DNA of 64,000 bases. Source: JAGPCK01 sp041675505. Lineage in GTDB: Bacteria > Bacteroidota > Bacteroidia > UKL13-3. The DNA lies in assembly GCA_041675505.1 (NCBI GenBank), contig JBAYTR010000002.1, positions 248,001 to 312,000 on the forward strand, read 5' to 3'. Below are positions 27,436 through 36,795 of the stretch, piece by piece (positions within the stretch are counted from its first letter, which is position 1; every line of letters begins with the position of its first letter). Below the pieces are notes generated by a model, which had not been told where the DNA came from, ran no database searches, and saw only the letters and a list, made by a program, of their open reading frames with translations. The position numbers and the translations under genes were made by a program.

Positions 27436-28953
27436 TTAAAACTGAAAGTAAATAAACGGTTGCACTTCTGATGAAGCTACCTGATACAACAAGGCAATCA
27501 CTACAGCTATGATAAAAGCTTTAACAGGTAATGCCGTGCGAATAAACATATTTTGCCAGTTCTGTTTCCATTCATCGGGCAACCAGTGAATGCCAAAGCC
27601 CAGTATGAGCAAACTTACAATATGTTTATAGGCCCACATACGCTCTCCTATTGCTGATAAAGACATGTCATTTACTACCTGAAACAGCATTAAACGAACA
27701 GTTTCCATATCAGCTGCTCTGAAATAAATCCAGCAGAAAGCAACAAAGTTGAACGTGATTAACCACACCAGTGCCCGGTAAACAAATGACTTTTGATTGA
27801 TAAATGGTGCTGAGAAATTAGTCCATGCTTTATCAGCCACCAATGCCGCTCCGTGCAATGCACCCCACAAAATAAATTTTACTGATGCTCCGTGCCACAA
27901 ACCACCAATAAGCATAGTGAGCAATAAATTCACTTTAGTACGCCATTTCCCCTTTCTGTTTCCGCCCAGCGAAACATATAAATAATCTCTGAGCCAGGAA
28001 GAAAGTGAAATGTGCCACCTTCTCCAAAAGTCTGTGATGTTTGCTGCTTTGTAAGGGGAATTAAAGTTAATACCTAACCGAAAGCCCATGAGCAAAGCCA
28101 AACCAATAGCCATGTCGCTGTAGCCTGAAAAATCACAATATATCTGAAGCGTATAGCCATAAATGGCTAACAGGTTCTCTACACCTGAATACAGTTGAGG
28201 CGTATCAAAAACGCGGTCGACCAAATTGATACTGATATAATCGCTGATGAGTACTTTCTTAATAAGCCCTTTCATAATCAGAAATACGGCCGCACCCATT
28301 TCTTCTTTTGTTACATTATACGGCTTGTAAACTTGCGGAATAAAATCTGCTGCCCGCACTATGGGGCCTGCTACCAGATGCGGAAAAAAGGAAATAAAAA
28401 ATCCGAAATCCCAGATATTTTTTACTGGCTGAAGATGGCCCCGATAAATATCAAGCGTGTAACTCATTGCTTGAAATGTGTAAAACGAAATGCCCACCGG
28501 CAAAATAATTTCGGTTACATCGTATGAAGTTCCGGCCAAAACATTCGATATACCTGTAAGAAAGTTATAGGCTATAAAGTCTGTACCCAGCAAAGTATTT
28601 AAGCTATCCGTTACAAAATACGAGTATTTAAAAAATGCCAGAAGCCCGAGGTTAACTGAGAGACTCAGCACCAAAAAAAGTTTTTTCCGGCCTGTAGTTG
28701 TTGCCTTAAAAATATAGTTGGCCAAATGGTAATCGACAAAGGTGGAAAATATAAGCATCCAGAAATACAAACCACCCGACTTATAATAAAAGAACAAACT
28801 AAAGGCCAGCAAGTAAATGTTACGTACCGTAATATTTTTAAAGACGGCAAGGTAAAATGCGAAGAAAATGGTAAACACAAAAAGAAAAGTATACTGGGAG
28901 AAGATGAGCGGTGAACGCTCATAAAATGTAAGTAACTCTTCCCAGTGAAGCAT
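27436..28953 (-). CDS. MBOAT family membrane O-acyltransferase (AlgI/DltB-like)
   Basis: 505 residues from the ATG at 28953; the frame extends upstream to 29034, but that would overlap the previous gene by 80 bases, while the ATG at 28953 sits one base after its stop. Many membrane spans. Family motifs: SFYTFQAMSYTLDIYRG, FFPHLVAGPIVRAADFI, DFWRRWHISLSSWLRDY and GLWHGASVKFILWGALHG, with the invariant His near 350-365. AlgI-type proteins pass acetyl groups across the membrane to surface polysaccharides. It pairs with the SGNH protein directly upstream, a usual two-part O-acetylation module. Confidence 0.92.
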   Translation of the reverse strand: MLHWEELLTFYERSPLIFSQYTFLFVFTIFFAFYLAVFKNITVRNIYLLAFSLFFYYKSGGLYFWMLIFSTFVDYHLANYIFKATTTGRKKLFLVLSLSVNLGLLAFFKYSYFVTDSLNTLLGTDFIAYNFLTGISNVLAGTSYDVTEIILPVGISFYTFQAMSYTLDIYRGHLQPVKNIWDFGFFISFFPHLVAGPIVRAADFIPQVYKPYNVTKEEMGAAVFLIMKGLIKKVLISDYISINLVDRVFDTPQLYSGVENLLAIYGYTLQIYCDFSGYSDMAIGLALLMGFRLGINFNSPYKAANITDFWRRWHISLSSWLRDYLYVSLGGNRKGKWRTKVNLLLTMLIGGLWHGASVKFILWGALHGAALVADKAWTNFSAPFINQKSFVYRALVWLITFNFVAFCWIYFRAADMETVRLMLFQVVNDMSLSAIGERMWAYKHIVSLLILGFGIHWLPDEWKQNWQNMFIRTALPVKAFIIAVVIALLYQVASSEVQPFIYFQF

Positions 28954-28954
28954 A

Positions 28955-30229
28955 CTATTTTTTTCGGTTTTTGAGGTAATAATCCATGAGTGCCGAGTAT
29001 AAAAGTTCGCCCTGTAATCGATATCCGGGTGCATTGTAATGAACCATGTCTCTGGCGGTTAGTTTGCGTTTTTGCCATTTGCGCATGGACCCCGGCCCAC
29101 CCATCACCGCATACAAGTCCCAAACGGCACAATGCTTTTCAGCAGCAACTTCATTCAAAACTTTTCGCACTTCAATATGACGTTTAATGGGCGCTCTTTT
29201 TCTGTACCAACTCTCTCCGGGAAGTGTAATAAGTATAGAAGCATGAGGGTTGGCTTGTCTTACTAAGTCAATAAGTTTTGCAGCATTTTCACGCAGTACA
29301 GCATCACTGTAGTGTTTATTAAACCCTTCGTTGGCCCCTAATGAAATAATCACCAAGTGAGGTGCCAGTTGTTTCATCTGGTTCTGTAATAAATTACATC
29401 GGTTCCATGAAAAATATTCTGCTCCGTTTATTCCGGCTGCATGGTACAGTAATCCGGCAGAATCATTTTCCAGACTCATGCCATAAAATTCAAATTCTCT
29501 GCTAAGGGTATCAACAGGTTTAAAACCTAATACAAACTTTTGCTGATAGGAGTCGAATGAGAGCCATGTGCAGGTACTGTCAAACTCTTCAGGAATAAAA
29601 GACCCCATAGACATGGTATCATTTCTCAGCACATAATTGAGCGCATCAGTTGATATTTTGCTGAACAGCTTAACGCGTTTAAAGTCGTAATTAAACAAAG
29701 AATTGAAACTTGGGTTGAGTATAAAACCTGCAAGTGAATCTTTGGTAGTAACACTTACTCCGCAAATGCCCATGTCGCCAACCTTGCTGTAATTAACATT
29801 TTTACAGTTGGCCCATTCACCCGTCCAATGCACTTTGTAATTATCGGGGTTATTCGTTTTGGCTATACGGTAAGGAAATACCAGCCCTCTTCCTCCGTTA
29901 CCAAATGAATATTGCAACAACTCGCGCATTCTGCCTGAAAAATAATCAGCCTGAATATGTGAATCACCAATGTGCATCACACTAATTTTTGACTGCCCGT
30001 ATTGCAACACACTGTCGCAGGCATCCATCCAAAAGTTTAGCTCGTCACCATGATTTGCCTTGATAACATTAACCGACAATTTCACCGGCTTTCCGGTAAA
30101 ATCGGTTTTAAAAACATTTAAAGGCTTTGGGGCATGAACTGGAACTGGTGCGACAGGAGCAACCAACCAGGCCAACATAAAAAACAGTATACTGATGATG
30201 TGATGTATCAAACTATAAATTTGATGCAA
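28955..30229 (-). CDS. SGNH/GDSL-type hydrolase-like protein partnered with MBOAT
   Basis: Up to 424 residues. An N-terminal hydrophobic signal anchor (LIHHIISILFFMLAWLV) precedes an extracytoplasmic SGNH domain: VMHIGDSHIQADYF (block I), IISLGANEGF (block III) and ARDMVHYNAPGYRLQ (block V His). Start choice is open: the frame begins with TTG at 30229, another TTG is at 30211, and the first ATG at 30178 would cut into the signal anchor. It probably completes acetyl transfer to a surface glycan begun by the MBOAT protein one base downstream, as AlgX/AlgJ do with AlgI. The glycan is not identified. Confidence 0.8.
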   Translation of the reverse strand: MHQIYSLIHHIISILFFMLAWLVAPVAPVPVHAPKPLNVFKTDFTGKPVKLSVNVIKANHGDELNFWMDACDSVLQYGQSKISVMHIGDSHIQADYFSGRMRELLQYSFGNGGRGLVFPYRIAKTNNPDNYKVHWTGEWANCKNVNYSKVGDMGICGVSVTTKDSLAGFILNPSFNSLFNYDFKRVKLFSKISTDALNYVLRNDTMSMGSFIPEEFDSTCTWLSFDSYQQKFVLGFKPVDTLSREFEFYGMSLENDSAGLLYHAAGINGAEYFSWNRCNLLQNQMKQLAPHLVIISLGANEGFNKHYSDAVLRENAAKLIDLVRQANPHASILITLPGESWYRKRAPIKRHIEVRKVLNEVAAEKHCAVWDLYAVMGGPGSMRKWQKRKLTARDMVHYNAPGYRLQGELLYSALMDYYLKNRKK

Positions 30230-30234
30230 AAATA
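30227..30234 (-). promoter_or_regulatory. Candidate -7 element for the SGNH-MBOAT pair
   Basis: On the reverse strand TATTTTTG fits TAnnTTTG exactly, but no TTG lies at -33. If used, it argues for a translation start at 30211 or 30178 rather than 30229. Confidence 0.3.
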
Positions 30235-30236
30235 TT

Positions 30237-30282
30237 AAAGTCCGGAAGGTGATAGAAATGTTCTTATCCCCAACCGGACTTT
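30237..30282 (-). terminator. Candidate terminator downstream of gcvP
   Basis: AAAGTCCGG (30237-30245) and CCGGACTTT (30274-30282) form a 9-bp stem around a 28-base loop that can pair weakly inside (GGTGAT with ATCCCC). On the reverse strand it is followed by AATATTTTTG, a loose U-tract. It lies 19 bases after the gcvP stop. Confidence 0.45.
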
Positions 30283-30300
30283 AAGTGTATGCTTTAGTAG

Positions 30301-33183
30301 TTATGCGGTGGCTGTTTCGTAAGCCTCAATAGGCAAACAGGCGCAAACCAGATTGCGGTCTCCGTAAGTGTTATTCACACGACCAACTGATGGCCAGAAT
30401 TTACCCGACTTAACCCAAGCTGCGGGGAACACGGCTTCTTCTCGGGTATAAGGGTGGCTCCAGTCATTAGCCGTAGCAACTGCTGAAGTATGCGGAGCAT
30501 TTTTCAATACGTTGTCTGCTTTATCTGCTTTACCGTCTTCAACGGCTTTGATTTCCTTACGAATAGCAATCATTGCTTCACAGAAACGATCCAGCTCAGC
30601 TTTTGATTCACTCTCCGTTGGTTCAATCATTACAGTACCTGCCACAGGGAAAGACACTGTTGGCGCGTGGAAACCGTAGTCCATCAAACGCTTAGCAATA
30701 TCTTCTACTTCTACATTCGCTGTATATTTGAATCCGCGGGTATCAAGAATCATCTCGTGTGCGCAACGGCCTTTGCTTCCTTTGTACAGAATATCGTAAT
30801 GCCCTTCTAAACGCTTAGCAATATAATTTGCATTCAGTATGGCATATTTGGTTGCATTCTCTAACCCTGAAGTACCCATCATTTTAATGTAGGTATACGA
30901 GATAAGCAATATGCTGGCACTGCCCCATGGAGCAGCTGAAACAGCATGAATGGCTTTATCACCTCCGGTTTTTACCAAAGAGTGTCCGGGAAGGAAAGGC
31001 GCCAGATGAGCTGCCACACCAATTGGTCCAACACCCGGACCGCCACCACCGTGTGGTATGCAAAATGTTTTGTGCAGGTTAAGGTGACACACATCAGCAC
31101 CAATAGCAGCGGGGCTGGTTAATCCAACCTGCGCATTCATGTTGGCACCATCCATGTAAACCTGTCCGCCAAAACTATGAATCATGTTACAGATGTCAAT
31201 AATGGTTTCTTCAAACACACCGTGTGTTGACGGGTAAGTAACCATCAGGCAAGCCAAATTATCTTTGTGTTGCTCAGCTTTTGCTTTTAAATCTTCTACA
31301 TCAATATTACCCCGCTCATCAGTTTTGGTCACTACCACCTGCATACCGGCCATAACTGCAGAAGCAGGATTTGTACCGTGTGCAGATGCGGGAATCAATG
31401 CGATGTTACGGTGCGCCTCACCTTTGTTTTTGAAATATTCGCGAATCACCATTAAACCGGCATACTCACCCTGTGCTCCTGCATTAGGTTGCAATGACAT
31501 GCCGGCAAAACCGGTAACTTCTTTTAACTGGAAAGAAAGCTCATCAAAAATTTGAGTATAACCTGCTGCCTGATCTACCGGAGCAAAAGGGTGCAATCCG
31601 CCAAATTCAGGCCAGGTAACAGGAATCATTTCTGCAGTTGCATTCAGTTTCATGGTACATGAGCCTAATGAAATCATCGATTGACAAAGTGAAAGATCTT
31701 TTGCTTCCAACGCTTTGATGTAACGCAACATTTCATGCTCACTGTGGTAACTGTTAAAGACAGGGTGCGTCATGTAACTGCTCTTGCGTTGCAGTTCAGC
31801 AGGCCACTCAACAGTCAGGTTGCTTGTATCTGCTGCGGGAGCCGAACTACCGGTTGCTTTAGCAAAAATATTCAACAGGTTATTGATATCTTTAACTGAA
31901 GTGGTTTCATCAATGGAAACACCAACATGTGTATCATCAATGTAGCGCAAATTAATTTTGGCTGCCAAAGCTTCTTTCTTTAAAGCCGTTGTTGCAGCAG
32001 CATCTTTCAATTGCAATTTCAGTGTATCAAAATAATCTTTGTTTAATTGTTTAACACCTACTTTATCCAAACCACGTGTAAGCGTTTTAGCTAATCCGTG
32101 TGTTTTTTCTGCAATCTTTTTCAGTCCGTGAGGTCCATGGTAAACACCGTACATGCTAGCCATAATGGAAAGCAATACTTGTGCAGTACAAATGTTGGAA
32201 GTAGCCTTTTCTCTTCGAATGTGTTGCTCTCGTGTTTGCAAAGCCATGCGTAATGCACGGTTACCTTGTGCATCAATAGACACACCAATGATACGGCCGG
32301 GCATCTGACGTTTGTAATCGTCTTTAGTAGCAAAGAAAGCTGCATGAGGACCACCGTATCCCATAGGAACACCAAAACGTTGTGATGAACCCACCACGCA
32401 ATCTGCGCCCCACTCTGCCGGAGGAGTTAACAAGGTTAAGCTAAGCAAATCTGCCGCTACACACACGTAGATACCTTTTTCTTTTGCACGCTTGGTGAAA
32501 TCAGCATAGTTGTATATGGCACCGTCAGCAGCAGGATACTGCACTATTGCGCCAAAGAAATCATTGGTTAATTCAACCGTGTTGTGGTCACCAATAACCA
32601 ACTCAATGTTTAATGGCTCTGAACGTGTTTTGAGTATGTCAATAGTTTGAGTAAAGCACTCTTGAGAAACAAACAATTTGTGTCTGTCGGGCTCTGCATG
32701 CATAGCATGAAACATATGCATAGCTTCAGCAGCGGCAGTACCTTCATCCAACAAAGACGCGTTGGCAATCTCCATTCCGGTAAGGTCAATCACCATAGTT
32801 TGGTAGTTGAGCAAAGCTTCCAAACGGCCTTGTGCAATCTCAGCCTGGTAGGGAGTGTACTGTGTATACCAACCCGGATTTTCCATAATATTACGCAGAA
32901 TAACACCTGGAGTAAACGTATCATAGTATCCGCTGCCGATGTAGGATTTGAACACCTGATTTTTAGCCGCTATGGATTTAAGCTCGCTGAGAACTTCCTG
33001 CTCAGTAAGTGCCTCCCCTATCTCCATTCGCTTCTTGAGACGAATGTGGGCCGGGATGGTTTCATCGATAAGTTGGTCAATGGAGGGTACTCCAATGGCT
33101 TTTAACATTTCATCTGTTTGACGTTGGTCAGGACCGATGTGCCTGCGTTCAAAACGATCGGGATTGTGCACGCTGATACTCAT
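30301..33183 (-). CDS. gcvP: Glycine dehydrogenase (decarboxylating), P protein of the glycine cleavage system
   Basis: 960 residues from the ATG at 33183 (MSISVHNPDRFERRHIGP), which fits the family start; the frame runs up to a TTG at 33234. Single-chain form with both halves. The PLP-lysine block HLNLHKTFCIPHGGGGPG lies near residue 704, preceded by GVFEETIIDICNMIHSFGGQ. It decarboxylates glycine and transfers the aminomethyl group to the lipoyl arm of GcvH, whose gene is at 44256 in this window; gcvT is not present here. No glycine riboswitch was seen upstream. Confidence 0.97.
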   Translation of the reverse strand: MSISVHNPDRFERRHIGPDQRQTDEMLKAIGVPSIDQLIDETIPAHIRLKKRMEIGEALTEQEVLSELKSIAAKNQVFKSYIGSGYYDTFTPGVILRNIMENPGWYTQYTPYQAEIAQGRLEALLNYQTMVIDLTGMEIANASLLDEGTAAAEAMHMFHAMHAEPDRHKLFVSQECFTQTIDILKTRSEPLNIELVIGDHNTVELTNDFFGAIVQYPAADGAIYNYADFTKRAKEKGIYVCVAADLLSLTLLTPPAEWGADCVVGSSQRFGVPMGYGGPHAAFFATKDDYKRQMPGRIIGVSIDAQGNRALRMALQTREQHIRREKATSNICTAQVLLSIMASMYGVYHGPHGLKKIAEKTHGLAKTLTRGLDKVGVKQLNKDYFDTLKLQLKDAAATTALKKEALAAKINLRYIDDTHVGVSIDETTSVKDINNLLNIFAKATGSSAPAADTSNLTVEWPAELQRKSSYMTHPVFNSYHSEHEMLRYIKALEAKDLSLCQSMISLGSCTMKLNATAEMIPVTWPEFGGLHPFAPVDQAAGYTQIFDELSFQLKEVTGFAGMSLQPNAGAQGEYAGLMVIREYFKNKGEAHRNIALIPASAHGTNPASAVMAGMQVVVTKTDERGNIDVEDLKAKAEQHKDNLACLMVTYPSTHGVFEETIIDICNMIHSFGGQVYMDGANMNAQVGLTSPAAIGADVCHLNLHKTFCIPHGGGGPGVGPIGVAAHLAPFLPGHSLVKTGGDKAIHAVSAAPWGSASILLISYTYIKMMGTSGLENATKYAILNANYIAKRLEGHYDILYKGSKGRCAHEMILDTRGFKYTANVEVEDIAKRLMDYGFHAPTVSFPVAGTVMIEPTESESKAELDRFCEAMIAIRKEIKAVEDGKADKADNVLKNAPHTSAVATANDWSHPYTREEAVFPAAWVKSGKFWPSVGRVNNTYGDRNLVCACLPIEAYETATA

Positions 33184-33490
33184 GTATGTGTTGTTTTTAA
33201 AGGTAATACCTAAATGGTTCAAAAAGTTTTGCAATATTAAGGTATTTCACGGAAGTTGATTTGTTTTAGGGGCATTTTATGCACTTTGTTTTCAACCGTT
33301 TGCACATACAAGAAATCACACTATTCTTTTGGAAAATAAATTTCGTATACAGGTAACCGTAAACTGCTATTTAGCTGAGAAACAGAAACCGGAAAACATA
33401 AAAAACAAAGTGACAATTTTATGACAAACAAAAAATGTTAGTCCGATGTCTTTGCCATCATGTTAAACTACAAAAAATAAATAAACAATT
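33184..33490. other. Divergent intergenic region between gcvP and the DUF4397 gene
   Basis: About 307 bases without a gene. It must hold promoters for both sides. For the right-hand gene TGTCTTTG at 33447-33454 is a seven-of-eight match to TAnnTTTG; for gcvP, TACCTTTA on the reverse strand at 33205-33198 is a similar weak match. No riboswitch or RNA fold was recognised. Confidence 0.5.
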
Positions 33491-35242
33491 ATGAAAAGAA
33501 ATTTTGTACGTATGGTGATGGCTGCGGCAACATTTGTTCCGCTTGCTACAAGTGCACAAACCGCCCGTGTTATGGCAGTTCACAACTCCCCCGATGCCGC
33601 TGTAGACACAGTGGATGTTTGGCTGGTGGATGGGAATTCTTCTGTGAAAATAAAAGATAATCTGGCGTTCAGACAGTCTACAGGTTTTATTGATGCACCT
33701 GCCGGAAGGAACATCCGCCTTGCCTTTGCCGGCAAAAACAGTACAATGATAACCGACACGTTGCTCGGTTTCGGTTACAACCTTACACCTAATGAAACTT
33801 ACATTCTTTTTGCACAGGGACATGTTGCAACAGGTTTCAACCCACAGCAGCCGTTTGGTTTGAATGTGCTTGTCCCTGCCCGTGAGCGTTACATTACAGC
33901 AGGAGATACTACAAGCATAGCCATCTATCATGGCTCAACCGATGCTCCCGCAGTTGACATTTATGCTCGCGGAGTACAAACTCCACTGGTAGGTAATGCA
34001 GCTTACGGAGCCATTACTTCTTACCTCAACGTTAAAACAACTGACCTCATCATTGATGTAAAAGCAGCCGGCAGCTCTGCCCGATTAGTTTCTTATCAGG
34101 CACCACTGAGCACATTGGGATTGCAAGACAGCGCCCTAGTGGTGTTTGCTTCGGGTTTCCTCAATCCGGCTCAAAACAAAAACGGTGCTGCCTTCGGACT
34201 TTTTGCTGCATTGAGTAATGGAAGTGTTGTCCCTTTACCGCTTCAATCGCCTGCACGCGTTCAGGTAATACACAACAGTGCCGACCCTGCTGCAAGCAGT
34301 GTTGACATTTGGCTCATCAATAAAACGCAAGCGACTAGTTCAAAAATCATTGACAACTTCGCCTTCAGAACTGCTACGGGTTATGTTGAACTTCCATCAG
34401 GTGACGAACTTGCTGTAGCTGTAGCCGGTGCAAGCAGCACCAGCATTACTGATACATTATTGTCTCAATCATTAGGTGTATTACCTTCAGGAGGTCGCTT
34501 TGTGGCGATGGCCAACGGTGTAGTGCTGGTAAACAACTTTGAAAGCAATCCCGGAGGAAAATCCATCAACTTCCGTCTTACACTTTTGAATGGCAGAGAA
34601 GCCGCATCAACTGCAAATAAAGTAGACATTGCCGTTGTACATGGTGCTACTGATGCTCCGGCTGTTGACATTGCTGTATCTGGCGGACCAGTGCTTGTTC
34701 CCAATGTACAGTTTGGTGAAGCAACAGCTAATTATCTTGCTGCTGATCCTAACAACATTCGTTTGGAAGTGCGCCCGGCAGGTAGCTCTTCTGTAGTTGC
34801 TGCATATGCTGCTCCTCTCTCAGTATTTAAAGACAGTGCTATTGTTGCTTTTGCTTCAGGATTCCTTTCTCCTAATATCCCGGTAGGAAAAGATGCAGGT
34901 GCTGCGTTTGGTTTATTTGTTGCTACTGCTTCTGGTAATGTTATTCCTCTTTCAAATGTAACAAGCGTGAGAGAAAGCAAATCATTTGCTGCTGAAATTA
35001 CGTTATACCCTAATCCGGCAAGCAAATATACCTCGGTGAATTTGGTAACTGAACAAAACACTTCTGCAATCATTAACATTACTGACCTGAGTGGTAAAGT
35101 TCTCCGCACACCGTATTCAGGTGAACTGAGCAGTGGTAATAACCGCATTGACCTTGACCTTAACGGTTTAAAAAGCGGTATTTATCTGGTGCGCATTTCA
35201 GGAGTAACTGGAAACACTTTTAGAAAACTGATTGTACAATAG
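33491..35242 (+). CDS. Secreted DUF4397 repeat protein with T9SS type-A sorting domain
   Basis: 583 residues. The signal peptide ends at TSAQ (about residue 23). Four segments share the pattern of DUF4397: RVMAVHNSPDAAVDTVDVWL, IAIYHGSTDAPAVDIYARG, RVQVIHNSADPAASSVDIWL and IAVVHGATDAPAVDIAVSG, i.e. two long tandem units of about 230 residues, each with two halves. The C-terminal TLYPNPASKYTSVNL to the end is a T9SS type-A domain. Function unknown; beta-rich surface or released protein. A clear terminator follows. Confidence 0.88.
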   Translation: MKRNFVRMVMAAATFVPLATSAQTARVMAVHNSPDAAVDTVDVWLVDGNSSVKIKDNLAFRQSTGFIDAPAGRNIRLAFAGKNSTMITDTLLGFGYNLTPNETYILFAQGHVATGFNPQQPFGLNVLVPARERYITAGDTTSIAIYHGSTDAPAVDIYARGVQTPLVGNAAYGAITSYLNVKTTDLIIDVKAAGSSARLVSYQAPLSTLGLQDSALVVFASGFLNPAQNKNGAAFGLFAALSNGSVVPLPLQSPARVQVIHNSADPAASSVDIWLINKTQATSSKIIDNFAFRTATGYVELPSGDELAVAVAGASSTSITDTLLSQSLGVLPSGGRFVAMANGVVLVNNFESNPGGKSINFRLTLLNGREAASTANKVDIAVVHGATDAPAVDIAVSGGPVLVPNVQFGEATANYLAADPNNIRLEVRPAGSSSVVAAYAAPLSVFKDSAIVAFASGFLSPNIPVGKDAGAAFGLFVATASGNVIPLSNVTSVRESKSFAAEITLYPNPASKYTSVNLVTEQNTSAIINITDLSGKVLRTPYSGELSSGNNRIDLDLNGLKSGIYLVRISGVTGNTFRKLIVQ

Positions 35243-35271
35243 CAAATCTCGAAGTGACATAGAGCCATCCT

Positions 35272-35304
35272 ATAAAAAGTCCCGCCATGCGCGGGACTTT
35301 TTAT
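35272..35304 (+). terminator. Intrinsic terminator after the DUF4397 gene
   Basis: A perfect 14-bp stem (35272-35285 with 35291-35304) on a five-base loop, GC-rich near the loop and with TTTTTAT forming the 3' arm. It ends 28 bases before the next ATG at 35332. Confidence 0.8.
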
Positions 35305-35331
35305 TTACCTGTCTCTGCCTTATACTTGTGC

Positions 35332-36789
35332 ATGAAGTGGCAGCATCATCGGCTTTTTCTTCTGTCTACAGTACTCCTGGGAATTATATTATTGTGGAAT
35401 TACGGCTCTACAGGAACTACCTATGATGAAACGGCTGACTTGCGCATCACCAGGGAACTGAAAGAAGGTGGAAGTCCGTTTGCTAATATAGAAATCCCCA
35501 GTCAAACACGTTTAGTATATTACCTGCATGCTATAGCTGAATCAATCAGCAAAAAAGCGCTGGTGCATTACCTCATCAGTGCGTTAAGCATCTTGTTGCT
35601 GATGCCTTTGTGGTATTTTTTCTTGTATAAACATCACAGTAAACGTGCAGCAAATGTAATATTGGTGTTGATGCTATCGTCTGTGCCACTCATCACTGCC
35701 GGGCGACATTTGCTCACCCATTCCAATGCTACATTTACGTTGTTCTTTAGTTTAACCTTCATACAACTGTATCTTTTTCTCAGCACACAAAAAACAAAAC
35801 ACCTGTTGGTTTCAGGAATATATTGGGGCTTTAGCATCGCACTCTCTTTATTGGGTGTTTTTGCAGTATTACCCTTTCTTCTCTTAGTCACTTTTTTTCG
35901 GAAACAGGAAGGCGTGAATTTAAAAAACCTGTTCATTTTTGCAGGAGCTGCACTACTCACTTTTTTGGCATCTACCATTATTTATTGTGACCCTGTAATT
36001 TTGCAGGCAGCCATAAAGGAAGCCCTTGAAGGACATGAGTACACTTACTGGAATTACTTTAACACAGGTAAAACCCAAGCCCCGTATTGGTTTTCACTGG
36101 TGCTTTTTACCGTAAAGGCCCACCCCGTTGTTGTACTGATACTGCTTTACTCCTGTGTGGTTTTAGGAAGAAGCGAAATACTATTGCACCGTTTTTTTGC
36201 TGCTGTTTCCATCGGGGTGTTTTTATTTCTTTGGGTAAAGTCGGGCGTATTTCATTACGATGCTCCCCACCATCAGGTGCAATTTTTCCCTTCGGTGTAT
36301 GCGGCTATCAGCATTACGGTAGTTGATTTTTTGCAAAAAAAGCAGCGTTTAATCAACGCAATTGCTGTAGTTGCACTGTTGCATCAGGGAATTATGATGT
36401 ACCCATGTTACCCCAACCTGTTGTTTTACGGAGCACAATACGGAGAACGTTTTATTGGCCAGTTTTACGGGCCTGCTGTGGTTCATGGGTTAGGTGTAAG
36501 TGAACTGCACAAAGAGATAAACGACCTTATAGCAGAGGAGTCCGACACAAAAATATTAAAGCAGGAAACATCAGCGACCCGCCTGAGTGGAGAACATCTG
36601 GTCAATGTAGCTGAACGAGACAGCCACATAGTTTATCCATATGCAGTAGCTTCTTACCTTGATTTGCATCACCTGCAACACCACGATTCCAAAATTTTTG
36701 CTGAGTTACTGAAAAACGAATACGTTCCCGTAAAAACTTTCTACTATCCTTATGGAGTAGCAATGTTTACGTTGTACAAGCATGAATGA
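35332..36789 (+). CDS. GT-C-like membrane glycosyltransferase (family 39-like), putative
   Basis: 485 residues from the ATG at 35332; an earlier in-frame ATG at 35287 lies inside the terminator hairpin and is rejected. About ten hydrophobic segments. The first extracytoplasmic loop has GTTYDETADLRITRELKEGG, the acidic loop (DE) used by ArnT/PMT-type enzymes that take sugars from polyprenyl phosphate, followed by PSQTRLVYYLHAIAE. A short globular C-terminus ends the protein. Substrate unknown; it may use the lipid-linked sugar made by DPM1-like enzymes such as that at 2632. Confidence 0.65.
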   Translation: MKWQHHRLFLLSTVLLGIILLWNYGSTGTTYDETADLRITRELKEGGSPFANIEIPSQTRLVYYLHAIAESISKKALVHYLISALSILLLMPLWYFFLYKHHSKRAANVILVLMLSSVPLITAGRHLLTHSNATFTLFFSLTFIQLYLFLSTQKTKHLLVSGIYWGFSIALSLLGVFAVLPFLLLVTFFRKQEGVNLKNLFIFAGAALLTFLASTIIYCDPVILQAAIKEALEGHEYTYWNYFNTGKTQAPYWFSLVLFTVKAHPVVVLILLYSCVVLGRSEILLHRFFAAVSIGVFLFLWVKSGVFHYDAPHHQVQFFPSVYAAISITVVDFLQKKQRLINAIAVVALLHQGIMMYPCYPNLLFYGAQYGERFIGQFYGPAVVHGLGVSELHKEINDLIAEESDTKILKQETSATRLSGEHLVNVAERDSHIVYPYAVASYLDLHHLQHHDSKIFAELLKNEYVPVKTFYYPYGVAMFTLYKHE

Positions 36790-36795
36790 GCCAGC

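Noticed and set aside
32647..33105. Forward open frame antisense to gcvP
   Set aside because: It opposes a strongly conserved enzyme gene and has no start context or motif.
33184..33490. Glycine riboswitch upstream of gcvP
   Set aside because: No glycine-aptamer-like pairing or conserved GGAGAG-type motif was found on the gcvP strand.
33458..33931. Reverse-strand open frame over the DUF4397 gene start
   Set aside because: It is antisense to a well-supported signal peptide and domain, has no family motif, and reads as a shadow.
35287..35331. Upstream ATG extension of the GT-C-like protein
   Set aside because: The ATG lies in the loop of the preceding terminator and the added residues do not improve the first membrane span.
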